From Apostichopus japonicus (taxonomy: Eukaryota; Echinodermata; Holothuroidea; Aspidochirotida; Stichopodidae), in contig NC_092572.1 in NCBI RefSeq assembly GCF_037975245.1, positions 1,525,501 through 1,589,500 on the forward strand: 64,000 nt of DNA. Reading direction: 5' to 3'. The notes below the pieces were generated by a model. It was not told where the DNA came from. It did not search any database and worked only from the letters and a program-made list of their open reading frames with translations. This document shows, piece after piece, positions 52,201 to 63,772 of the stretch. Positions within the stretch are counted from its first letter, which is position 1. The number at the start of each line of letters is the position of its first letter. Both the position numbers and the translations under genes were made by a program.

Positions 52201-55200
52201 TCTATTTTATTAGTATTTGCAATTGTTATGCAATCTGGATCCTCTGAGAACTGAGCGTTGTAAAAGACCACTTGATTCTCCACTTTTGGTAAATAGTTGA
52301 GCAGACGGATCGGGTTAGCATTATATACCTCCACAGAGTAAGGCTTTACCTATTTGTATGAAATAATATATAAATATATTAAATTCCTATATTAACATCA
52401 GCTATGAAATAAAATAACGAGTTATAGTATTCAAACTTTTAATATTTTAAACAACGCAGAGTATATAACCATCATTTACAGTTCATGACTTTTCTTCAGG
52501 GACAAACTTAACTTCATAATTACAAACTTAAATTTGTAGACTTTGCTGCAACAATACTTTTTTGTTGAACCAGGCGAATAAGAAATGCCACGGTTCTGTG
52601 TAAAATACTGTATGCTTAACGCGTCAATATAAACTAATGTCTAACATTACAATTCACAAAATTGTTTCATATGAGTTATATCGCAAAGAAATCCATATAA
52701 GTAAACGGCTAGATCAATGTAGAAATAGAAACCACTTACGTCTGTTTCATTGAGAGTCTTTAATAGATGCAGTATTGCTTCTTCATAGTAATCACTCCTG
52801 CTTTGTCTGAACACCAGCTTCTTCATTTGTAACATTCGAGCATATTTCTTGTATTCGTCTACGGTTTTTGTTCCTACTTTTAGTAAACATGCTAACATAT
52901 CAAAGTTTTTAGATTCGATAAGAAATGTGATGGTTTCAGACTTATGCGCACTGAAATTTAACAAATGTTCTACTAGCGGATCTCCATCACGTCCTTTAAT
53001 AGTTAGGTAGCGTGACGTTATTAACCGAGTAATTAATGGTGACCTAGTTAAGTAATTGTCTTCCCTTATTTCCAATGCATCTGCCATACTTGGTGTGTGA
53101 GTTTTCCATGGCAGTTTCCCTACAGAGCTGGGTATTTTCCACCCTTTTCCAGACATACCTTTTCGTAAAAATTCGTCTCTTTGTTTATTTGTAAAGCCTG
53201 CCAGTTCTACTTTAGTGTATAGTCCTTGGAAAAGTTCCTGGTTATGTTCAATATTATCGGATGTAACCCAGATTCTCATATTTTTGAAATGTTCTGGATT
53301 TCCTTTCAAAAGGTTTTCTACTGTCAGAGTATCTGTATTTCTTTTGTCAATATTCCAAGGAGTGGTAAGTCTTGACCAATCGTTAATTCCATCTAACATC
53401 ACAATGCTTTTTTTTTCTTTAAATGCTGAACTTAGTTTCTGGTACGCTTGCTGAGATATTTCATATTTCAAAAGTTTAAACGTTTCCTCTAATATATTGG
53501 CGCCTTTAGGAACATAAGGAAGCTGAAGGTATATCAGCATAAAATCTTTGAGAATTTCTCCTTTCATCCACCTCCTTGCTATGTTTCGGAAAAATTGTGA
53601 TTTGCCAATACCACGTTCTCCACAAAAAAGCACGCGTTTATCATTGCCGTTTAGGAATAAGGCATCAAGAAGTTCATCCTCTTTGGTCACCGTCTTATAT
53701 CTTTTTCCATTTTTCATATTTAACGTTATCTTGTAAGTGCTGTCACTAGACCGGGTTCCTCTAAAGGGTATGTAGCTCTGCTTCAAAGTTTCCATCAACG
53801 TATCTATATCGGAATCGAACAATATCATATACATTTATAAATTTACATTAAATAACTTTATTTTATTATAGCACAAGTATGATGCCGATGAAGACTTACG
53901 GCATTTGTTATAAGACCCATTTAGCACATCTCAACAACAGGAAGAAAAAGAAAAGAAAGATTAGTTAACGTATGAACCTTATAACTACTAAGTAGAAGTC
54001 ACAGTTAACTTGTCTTATATATGGTTTAGAAATTCTGCAGCTGTAACATAAGCTAATATTAAGCCAACGTATGTGTATTTGGTGAAACCCAAAAAATCAT
54101 AGCATACAAAAATGTTAACAGCTACCTTGTTTAAGACACCTCAGCAATAGTACCAGTAAAAGCAAACCACCCACTATCATGACGAATACCAGAGTCATCC
54201 AGGCCGTGATGATGTCTTCGTTAGCAGGATTGTCTGATAAACAAGATAGAACGTCATTATTATTTTATTTTATGATCCATCCATCCGTCCGTCCGTCCGT
54301 CCGTCCGTCCGTCCGTCCGTCCGTCCGTCCGTCCGTCCGTCCGTCCGTCCGTCCGTCCGTCCGTCCGTCCGTCCGTCCGTCCGTCCGTCCGTCCGTCCGT
54401 CCGTCCGTCCGTCCGTCCGTCCGTCCGTCCGTCCGTCCGTCCGTCCGTCCGTCCGTCCGTCCGTCCGTCCGTCCGTCCGTCCGTCCGTCCGTCCGTCCGT
54501 CCGTCCGTCCGTCCGTCCGTCCGTCCGTCCGTCCGTCCGTCCGTCCGTCCTTCTACTCGTCTTTTAATGTGTCATGTTGTATTCTTTCGTCTCAGTGGTA
54601 TTTAAAAATTACGTAAAATTAAAATGCGAGATATGAATCGTTCTCAAAGGTCATACACGTCTTTGAATTGTAAGAATTGCCCTCAACTGTAGCATTTTAG
54701 CAGGGTGGCTTACGTGGTTAATGTGTTCCTGTGTCACTTGTGAACACGTGTGTTTGACTATATCTCATCCTTTATTACATGTATCTTTCAATCTAGTTTT
54801 TTTATCAAGTTTAATGTAGAACTTTGCTTACTATTTACAGCATTTGTTTCGATAATTGAGTTTCTAATTGAAGTAACTACAGTAAGTAACTAACATCAGT
54901 AAATTAAAATAGGGCACTTCTAAGCAAATGCATCTTTCAAAACACTAATAACTTGGTCCCTCAATCCATATTAAAGACTAGCACAGTTTTGAATAGCATG
55001 TTAAGAGCTTTCTATGTTTAAGCACGAACAATGGTCACAACGTGCTCATTTATGTCCTGTAAAGGCAATCATAAAACCATATGTTTAAATTTTCTGCATT
55101 TTGTTTACATGTTCAAAACTGACTAATCGCAAATGATCTCACTGATGATTCCATATCTCGTGAATTTAAGACTAATATCAAGAGAAATAAGTGGATGCAA

Positions 55201-55637
55201 GAATGTTCATGTTCAGAAAGAAAAGAGACGTTTATAAATTACCTTTGTGAACATAAGTAGAAGTCGTTTAAATTTCTACAGATGGTTAGCTATCATTTCC
55301 ATTGGTTTAAGTTTTCAAGGTTACAAGAATCATTAATCCATTAAACTTATTTAAATGGCTGAATAGGCGTTAAATATTTAATTTATTAATGAAAATTCTG
55401 GTCTCATACCTAGCTTCTTCTACCACCATCATCATGGATTAGATACCTCACGTCTGTTCCATTCAATTCTCACTATTAGATAGGCATATGCGTAAACAAT
55501 GTTTCATACTGGAAATGAAATACCAAGCTACAATTATACAGGAAGTTTGACAGAATGTACATGCGACTAATATAGACTAAAATCTTACCCAATGGAATTT
55601 GAGAAGACTTCTCTTCGTTCGTACTCTTCTCTTTCAT
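52201..55637 (-). CDS. N-B: membrane-anchored NACHT NTPase
   Basis: Exons on the minus strand: 55637-55589 (MKEKSTNEEKSS start), 54233-54126 (TM, TLVFVMIVGGLLLLVLLL), 53803-52740 (NACHT, 1,064 nt), 52346-52201 (LRR-like). Phases close, giving about 455 residues. NACHT signs are Walker A GERGIGKS, Walker B IVMLDGIND and LAGF after a VTSDN segment where canonical NACHTs have TSRP. The positive flank after the TM predicts a cytosolic NTPase. There is no signal peptide or Ig exon, so this would be a reverse signal anchor. The ATG used by N-A is TTG here, and that frame soon meets a stop, so I chose the next ATG, which is in phase with the TM exon. The last exon ends AATAGAGTGAGT: either a TGA stop or a donor to an unseen exon. 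The NACHT exon is intact; the 5' and 3' ends are less sure. Confidence 0.75.
54285..54548. repeat. (CCGT)66 microsatellite
   Basis: Sixty-six uninterrupted CCGT units, preceded by two CCAT units, in the N-B intron about 50 bp upstream of the TM-exon acceptor. The paralogous site in copy A (about 4230-4262) has only a short imperfect CCAT/CCAGC tract. The 145-codon frame through it (RPSV repeats) is an artefact. Confidence 0.98.
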
Positions 55638-56261
55638 TTTCTAAACAACACTTTTTAACACAAACGAAGTGTCAGTATAATAATTCCTTTCTTGCGTTTT
55701 ATCCCAGGTGTCTTAAGGTGTCTTGCTGTATGTTGTTCGAGTTATTGTCACACTCGAAGACAATTTTGGTGTTGGGGACACTGTGTTGACGTAAAAATTT
55801 AAGCTGCTAGTTTGGGAACTTTGAAGTGTTACGTTGAACTCGTCACAGGTGTGGCCATATGTTAACGCAATCACATGGTAAGGTTGGAGTCACTATTGAA
55901 AAAAAAAGGCAAGAAAGAAACAACAGTCATCGCTTGGCGTTGATAATTGCCAAACATTTTCTTAGGCAATCAGCTTTGGCAACCGAAGTATCATTTTAAC
56001 ATCAAAAACAAATTAAGCTAAGCAGCTAAACGTTTTGAAGTCCGGTTTAAGTGAATAAATGCAATATTAACTTGTTGTTAATGGTATTTAACAAAGCTGG
56101 TAGGTCTGCGCCATCTCGTCATTTTGGTATGTTCGTAATGGCCAAATTGCGGTGAATTAGTCAGTGAAAGTTCCACCTTCGATATAATTGTATTGTAAAA
56201 TAATAACAAAAGCTATTCCGCAAAACACGTGTCTGCCTCACCTGAACATACATACATGAAC

Positions 56262-56885
56262 ATATTTATATAGCGCCTCTCCCATAGGCTGAAACGCTTT
56301 ACACAAAAAGTACAAATAGAAAAACCAGAATTAAAATAATCATCAAGGTAAGCAATACAACCCTCCAAAGCGTTAAACAGTACCAGCATGATTTTAAACT
56401 AGCCGCAGTACCTCACCGCAAGCCAATCTAAGTGTATTAAAAAGTTTTGATATTGACATATTTTGGAGAACGAGACACCACCAGGGCAGTTATGTTCAAA
56501 ACACGTAGTATTGGTGTTAAAGTATAATCAGAAAAGCCGTGTAAGAGTGAGTTACAGTCGTCAATCCTATAAGTAATGAGTACAAAAGCAACATTCTTTG
56601 CAGTCTCACAATTTAAGTAAGAAATTTGTCCCAGATATCTGACAAACATCATATCAGATAACCACACATGTTGAGCATGAGGTACTATAGTTTGATGTGT
56701 GTCAAAATGACACCTTGATTAGAAACATAATCAGAGTCAGGAACAAACAAATTACCAATTAGAAGTTTTAAGTCTGCTAGAACAATCGCCTTTTTGCCAT
56801 CAAGCACAATAAACTGGGCTTTATCATGATTTAGTTTTAATCTATTTGTAAGCATACTGATAAAACGAACATCATACTCATCTTA
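56262..56885 (-). mobile_element. L2-like LINE 3' fragment
   Basis: On the minus strand there are broken reverse-transcriptase C-terminal motifs (NRLKLNHDKAQFIVLDG, AFVLITYRIDDCNSLLHGF), then a 3' UTR ending GCGCTATATAAATA. It is absent from the equivalent place in copy A. Its 3' end matches the fragment at 4512-4600. Confidence 0.75.
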
Positions 56886-57654
56886 AGTTATTGCTTAATT
56901 GTGTTGAGAAAGAAATAAATGATGCTTACTTTTACAACTTTTCATATCAATAAAGACCAAATCTTTAAAATACAAAGTATTTGTCGAAAACTTACACAAA
57001 GAATCCGACCACCTCTGCTCCACTCAATTAGTTGTTAAAAGAGCCACAGCAGAAGAGCGTTATTTTGACATCTTTAAACTGTTGCAACCATGTCATTTTT
57101 CATGAAAACTGTATTACTTCTTACTACTAATACGAGAGTTGGGTTAATGTGTCAATATTTTAACGACGGGCTCATTAGCTGTATAAAAATACATAGTGTA
57201 CGACATATGTCTTAGCATTCATTACCTTTTAAAAGCTTATTCGCTGACCTCCGTCAAAAACAGAAAGTAAAGTAATTCCTGTTACTTCATTGCTTGGACC
57301 TTACGTTTAGTTGTGCAAATGAAATGAAGCATTTTCATGAAAGTACAAAAGAGTAGTATATTGTGCTACTTCAAGATATAAGACAATTAAATGTTGAATT
57401 CGTCACTTAACGGAGGGACACGCATTTAACAACATTTCTAATACCCTTGTATGGAACCAAAAACTCTATATAGAGGAGTTTGCCATTAATCAGGCAACAG
57501 TATACGACGGTACCAAATCCATACTTATTAATCTATTCTGAGGAACGTTTCTGCAAGTCATAAACGCCCAAAGAAGTGCTTCAGTTCGAGCTTGGATAAA
57601 TAAAAAATCATACACTAGAATAAATCAATGCATCAAACGCAGGGGTAGTTAGTC

Positions 57655-59500
57655 TGTCACATTAGAGTAGATAGGACAGTGTATTTTACTATTGGTAATG
57701 ATAAGCTTGGTCATCTTTTGCATGAATGAACAAGCTGTTGTGTATTCAAACTTTTAATCCAGGGAACCAGTCAGATCTAGTATAATGATGCTGACTAGGT
57801 AGTAGGAATGTGTCAGCATTATAGGGGCAGGTATGAATAGGGAAGGCTTGGGTAGACTGAGAATGCTATAGAATTGCTCACAATGTCCAGGTGATCCTAT
57901 TGTCTGCGCTAATAGATGCAACATATTTTCTTTACAATGGACTAGCTATTACATGTATAGGCTAGTGCTGAACAAACACATCACTCTTAGCTAAAACACC
58001 ATGCTGTGAGAGTCATATGATTTCTATATGTATATCTCTTGGTAAGGCGCCCGATTTAATTTTCCGTTGCAACACATGGCATGGGATTTATTTCACTTAT
58101 GAAAACCTATATAAGCCGGGAGGCCAAAATGTTGTGAATTTGGATTTCATCATTTGGCAAGAATTGTGTTGGGAAAAGTCGCCTGGGTACCAGAATCTTG
58201 ATAGAGTCTGAGGAGGGCAGCTGTTTGTTGGCAGTATTGGATGCTGACCTGTATCGCTACAGCTGTACTACGGGGCTTACCAAGGGACGTCGAATGTGAT
58301 ATCATTGTAAGTAAAACTTTGACGTAAAGCATGTATTTACAGTAAACATTATTTGGTTAAATATTGAGATTTGCTGTAAGGGAGAAACAATGTAAAAGGG
58401 TTCGTAATTGTTCTATGAAATTCATTTCCATGTATGCATTATTTATGGCATTTAGGTAATGAAAGTATAGCATGCATGAAAAGAGATAAATTGTGTTAAA
58501 TTAGTGAATTTACCGAAATGAAAGATATTATTTTAATGTGCCGCGCCTAGTTTTGAAGTTGTACGACATGTGGCAATAACATTATTCTACAAGCGTATAA
58601 AAGTAAAGTTATTTTTACGTTAGAAATGAGTTTAATGTAATTATAAAATTATTTAGGTCGACTTTTGGAAAGACCAAAATGATGTATAATTTTTAGTAAA
58701 TGATTCCATTTACTAGCGGCTTGAAGTTATTATTTTGGAAATATGAAAATCATCTCAAAATTGGTTGAAATGAAAGCATATATATATATATATATATTGC
58801 ATTGTGAATTGGAATTCAAAATATTATAACAGTTTTGGGTTCTTGCTTATTTAATACAGTGCCACTTTTATATCCGTTTGGGATTCAACGAGAATAACGA
58901 GTGACTTTCATCTTACGGGGATAATCAATTCACACTGACTGGTGTAACATCTTATACTACTGAAGAGCGGTAGAACTTTATGATTGTAACATCTATAGTT
59001 ACGAGAACTGTCTCTTACTGAGAAGCATTGGACACTGGAACATCGTCGAATTTTGAACTTTAAATATTGTGTTCACAAGTAAACTTATTCTCAACTACTG
59101 GTAATATCGTATTGTAAAATCAACACTATTGAGGTATGAGTAATTACGTAGTTTTTCTGGGGCAAACAAACTACTTGGGCATTGAGTAAATCATACGTTT
59201 TGGAAAACAACCAAATTTTGTCTGAGCACCTAAAACATGTTAAACTCCTGTAAAAGGTTTCAACTTTGAAGTATCTCAATTCCATGCTTGCAGCAGGAGA
59301 ATATTAGAATCCATGGTATTATTGACTTAGAATTATATTCATTTATTTATTTAAGAAAGAAGAGACTTTGATGAATTAAATTGGTATTATTAAGATTACT
59401 TGGATGTCTTTGTGAATTACTTAATTGTACTGTGTCTTTATATCGGTCGGATAGCCTCCATTCGAACGCGCTAAATTGTACCCCGCTTTTGTAGGTGACA
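57655..59500 (+). mobile_element. Solo LTR with 5-bp target duplication
   Basis: A 1,846-bp block with TGTCAC at the start and GTGACA at the end (perfect 6-bp inverted termini, TG...CA), flanked by identical TAGTC at 57650-57654 and 59501-59505. A TATA-like CTATATAAG lies near 58109. No reverse transcriptase or gag-like sequence is inside. Copy A has continuous paralogous DNA across the site. Family (Gypsy or BEL/Pao) unresolved. Confidence 0.8.
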
Positions 59501-59524
59501 TAGTCATAAAATAGTTAACAAATT

Positions 59525-59553
59525 ACATTTTAGTTGTGATTCTCTATTATAAC
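59525..59553 (+). promoter_or_regulatory. Conserved K-family 5' leader block (K-B)
   Basis: Third copy of the block at 9117 and 17567, 137 bp before the K-B start codon. The solo LTR ends only 25 bp upstream, so K-B transcription may have been affected by that insertion. Confidence 0.45.
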
Positions 59554-59661
59554 AAGTGGCAGAATGAAGCTATTACTCAGCTGGTTTCACTTTAACATCA
59601 TTACATGGGAATTGATTCCTATATATAATCGCGTTTGCGTATACACAGTGCTTGCATTACA

Positions 59662-62600
59662 ATGCATATCATGAACCAATTAAGAGCAATATTATTTTCT
59701 TTACTCAGCCTGTCGCTGATAATCAGCGGTAAGTATGTTAGTACATTAAAATGTGTTAATGAATGTCTAAAAGTATAACAGCACCCAATACTAAATTACC
59801 ACACGTTACACTTCGCAGATGGACAAGAACAAACAACTGAAATTTGTGAAGAAATTGATGATATTCAGCCATTTCCCACCACCGTATGTAATACGTTGAA
59901 TTGGGATCCTGTTCTTGTCTGCCTTGTTTGCCCGGTTGGTCAAAATATCGACGTGGAATGGATCATTGCTGAGACTCGAATTGCTTATGGAGGCATGAAT
60001 TTGGGGAACCGTAATGGAGTAAGCGTAGATAGCTGCCATGAGACGAATGCTTCTTTGAGTGTGAAACCTTGTGACGATAAGAATAAATCATTTATTCGAT
60101 GTCTACAGGGAGAGGAAGTGTTGGCCAAATTTACATTCATATGTAAAGTAGACGGTGAGTAAACTGTATTGGTTATGTAAGCGACAAGGAATTTATCATA
60201 TATAATTACAAGATGAATTAGAAATTACCCCTCAAATATGTGTCTATTTAATTTAAAGTGTACATTTAGCTCGTTTTTGCAGACAAAATTGAAAGTCCAA
60301 GAGATCAGCCTGGTGAACTCATCTTCAATTAAAAATTAAAAGAGATTTTCGTAATGATTATATAACGACATATCTTAATAATTATGATACATCTGTGTTT
60401 CAAGCGAAAATTTAACTTCAGTGGCAATGGAAGGAAACGTTAAGTTTCATTTTTCTCTCTTTGCAGACAAAGCTATAAATCAGAGCAATCCACATGGTAA
60501 ATTCATTTTCAATAAACTAATTCGATTCCCTTTAATAAGTATACATACTGTATTTTATTAAGTATGTGTACATCGTATGTGGCGGGCGGCTATGGAAGGA
60601 AACATTAACTGTCATTTTTTTCTCTCTGCAGACAAAGATATAAATCAGAGCAATCCACATGGTAAATTTATTTTCAATAAACTAATTTGATTCCGTTTGG
60701 TAATTATGCATAATGTATTTTATTAAGTATGTGTACATCGTGTGCTGGACGCGAAAATATTTGTTTTGCCACTTGTTTATTTCCCTGCAGACAAAGATAA
60801 TAATCAGGAAAATCAACATGGTAAATTCATTTGCGATACAAATTTAAATTAAAATTTCTTATATAACAATTCACAATGCATTTTAACAAGTATGGCTTCA
60901 TCGTGTGCTTGAAGCGACAAGCAGATTTTACTGGCAATGGTAGAAAACATAACTTACGATAACAAAATAGCTTACGATATATCTTTTTGTGTGTATACTT
61001 GTGGCAATAAGTCATTTTAATATAGTGTAAAAAGAAATATGGTTAACCGTGCATCAAGGCGTTGGTTTAAGTCTTCGCAAATCTTCAACAGGGGTTGAAC
61101 CCAGTCTCTCTAACCTGTTCTTGTTTAATGTTACATAATTCTTAATATATTCCAATGAGACGATCAATATTTAACTGATTTTGATACAAAAAAATGTCAA
61201 CAATTCTTGAGAAACGATATTTTCTCTCTTTCTCATAATGACAGATACATTGCCTCCAACAACAAGTAAGCTTCGTTCATAATGCCGCTAACCGCTGATG
61301 TGATGATAGTTTTAATCAAAATGATATATATCTAATATCATTTTTGGATTATTTTGAGTACATGTTTAGAGCACCAAGTGTACTTATTTTTACGTGGAAA
61401 AGGGAAGAAATGAAGTAAACATATTCGCTTCTGAATCAATAATCTCATATGATGTAGATCCTCATTAAGTGATATTTGTTTTTCATACCGTTAATTTATT
61501 TTTGTTTTAACTATTTGCTGTATACAGATAGTCATCCCAATTTCAAATTAACCATGTACATCACCGTTGGAGTAACACTTTCTCTGGCTGTAGGCTGTAC
61601 TCTTGCAATCTCGGTACATTGCTCCCTGCGAAAACGTAAGTTTGATCTAAACCAAAAGTTTAAACTCACCCAAACGGTTCCTGCGGTATACCGAATATTG
61701 AATATTGAATGAAACTGGGCTGTTGTCCCTGGTAACAAGGTACTCATGCTACTGGATTATTTCTGCCCTCCAACGCAAAAGGGAGGCTGTATAGTCATCA
61801 ATACGGCACTACATAATGGTGATATGGCTCAATCATTAGACCGCACAAATTGTAAACCTAAAACACTAGTTCGAAACCCACCATGCTGACGCTTTTCTTG
61901 ACTTTTGACATTGTTTAGGGTATTCCTCTCAGTTTTCTATTGTTCACTTATAAAACAAATATCAACAGCTTTCAGTAAAATTTAAATACAATTTTCCTCT
62001 ATAATAACATATTTGCATTGATTATACCGTCGTAAGTTCCAGAAGCTTGTCTTCTTCCATCATTTTTCATCTAACGAATAAATCAACTTGTATTTCTATG
62101 GAATGCAGGATAAATGGCATAAATCAACATAGCCTATGAACATATATACTTTCTTCCAACATATAATGATAACAGAACCTAATAAAATTCATGCCACAAG
62201 CAGAAGCCCTGGCTGTCCCATGATGTGTTTTATTCCAAAAGTTATGATCATTTGCTGGTATTTGACAATCTTTACCATTAAACACATCAACTGGTTTAAT
62301 GTGGAAAGACTCGGTGTGAATGCATAAAACAAAACACTTGATTCTGACTCAAGACTAGTAACTGGACAGGGTAAGCATGTGGTCAATAGTTCCACTCATA
62401 TTAAAGGAATAAAGAGGGGGCTACATTGTGGCCATTGGATTGTCCTCTTTTTCTTATTTGCATTAGCAACTACCTCGTTAAGCCCGTCATAACAATTTTG
62501 AGAAAACTACCCTTTCCTCCCACATTGGTATGCACAAGTTAACATGTTGTTTTTTTAATATTTATCTTGTTTGCATTAATTATCAAATTTTTAATCAATG

Positions 62601-63772
62601 TTGTTAAATAACCACTCATATCACTTATAGGAGGCCGTTTCACAACAAGCGAAGGGTAAGCCATATTGAACTTTATTTAGGTTCTGAGCCAATTCAAAAT
62701 TACGGTAAAGCCTAAAAATATTTCGCTTAGGAAATGAAAAAAAATGAAATTGATTTGACTTCTGTTGAGATTGGTGGAACACTTGTAGCTGTTACTCAGA
62801 GTTTCACGCGTTTATACGATCATCAGGACAGTTGTATGATGACCGCGTGAAACTCTGCGTAACAAGTACTAGTGTTCCACTAGTCAGAACAGCGTTATTT
62901 CAAAGGAGAATATGAAATCATAACTTTCCAAATTGTTCTCTCATATTTTATGGGTTAACAGAAATCTCACCATGTCGAGTATTTGCCTCTGAAAAATTGT
63001 GTTACATTGAAATTAACTATGCCGATTATTGTTTTGAGTTCTTACACAAACTTCATTTGTTTCATTCTTGTTATACACAACATAGTAACTTTAATCTGAC
63101 TGTATACTGATGAATTATTTCGTGTAAACTTTTCCTTAGTTATATGTTTCTAAAATTTCTGCAGCAAAGTGCAGTTCATTCGGGTTTCAAGCAAAGTGAT
63201 ATTTGTAATTTATTTAGCGATTGTTATGAGACTAAGAATTATAATAACATTGCAGTCTAGTTAGCTACCCAAGTATCATTGGTGCACAAAGACAAGCTAC
63301 TTGATGTTCATAAGTATGTTATATATTAACCTTCAGATTGACACCCAGCATGGACATGGAAGATAACGTTTGTTACGTAGGAATGGTCAGTGAAACTTCT
63401 ACAACAATGAGTTTGGAATACATTGTACAAACGAATTTAACAGGTGACGCCCGTTGCTACCTTATTTTAACTTGGTTCTTTATAGCAGTTCATTGTGTTG
63501 AGTTTTGTAATAATGGAATTTCGTAAAGAGTAAATTAAACTGTAAAAGAAAGCTTCACTTCTTAAACGAGTTTCTTGTGAGTAGTACGAGTTGGCAATGA
63601 TTATATGTTGGCCTTTGTTCTTTTTTTTTTCTACATTCAGATTCAAATCGTCTTCATCTCAAACCGATCCTGAACGAACAAGTGCTGTCTGGTGTACCCT
63701 TTGAATATTGGAATGCTCACATGACGGTTGATGGTTCGAATAAAATGGATTGTTTCGCAAAGAAGCTATCAG
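59662..63772 (+). CDS. K-B: Ig-like receptor kinase, 3' end outside window
   Basis: Exons: 59662-59728, 59819-60154, stalk mini-exons 60283-60312, 60467-60496, 60632-60661, 60791-60820 and 61245-61265, TM 61528-61635, then 62631-62655, 63337-63443, 63641-63772. Phases close throughout, giving about 305 residues before the window ends. Signal peptide, then a cysteine-rich Ig-like domain close to K-C (shared IAYG and CHETNASLS blocks, VEW tryptophan). The TM run begins MYITVGVTLSLAVGC. The juxtamembrane exon carries YVGM, a YxxM-type motif. The last exon aligns with the K-C N-lobe exon, but its VAVK equivalent is CFAKKL, so the ATP-binding lysine is kept, unlike in K-C. HRD and DFG lie beyond the window, so activity cannot be judged. 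Predicted type I membrane receptor. Confidence 0.8.
60283..60820 (+). repeat. Stalk mini-exon array in K-B
   Basis: Four exons of exactly 30 nt (60283, 60467, 60632, 60791), each after a pyrimidine tract and GCAG and before GTAAAT or GTGAAC, each phase 1-1. They encode DKIESPRDQP, DKAINQSNPH, DKDINQSNPH and DKDNNQENQH. Intron sequence between them is also repeated at about 160-185 bp. Each can be skipped or included in 10-residue steps. Confidence 0.85.
61825..61879 (+). mobile_element. tRNA-like pol III boxes, SINE head relic
   Basis: An A-box-like TGGCTCAATCATTAGA (61825-61840) and B-box-like AGTTCGAAACCC (61868-61879) at tRNA spacing, in the K-B intron after the TM exon. No closing acceptor stem is seen, so a SINE remnant is more likely than a tRNA gene. 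Confidence 0.45.
62775..62879. repeat. 36-bp inverted repeat with hammerhead-like core
   Basis: Arms 62775-62810 and 62844-62879 match at 32 of 36 positions, with a 33-bp spacer, inside a K-B intron. The minus strand reads CTGATGA, a short linker, then GAAAC, the order of hammerhead ribozyme core elements. The plus strand has TGATGA, CCGCGT, GAAAC. Stem II pairing is poor, so catalysis is doubtful. Confidence 0.6.

Larger units (their letters stand above)
47170..60960. repeat. Segmental duplication, copy B
   Basis: Diverged counterpart of 1-10440, containing N-B and the 5' half of K-B in the same divergent arrangement. Differences from copy A are an extra block at about 47830-50770, the CCGT microsatellite at 54285, the L2-like fragment at 56262, and the solo LTR at 57655. 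Ignoring the two different LTRs, the N-to-K start-codon distances are similar (about 2.1 kb in A, 2.2 kb in B), which supports the alignment. Confidence 0.8.

Noticed and set aside
54179..54616. 145-codon frame rich in RPSV repeats
   Set aside because: It is translated CCGT microsatellite; no splice context and no paralog in copy A.
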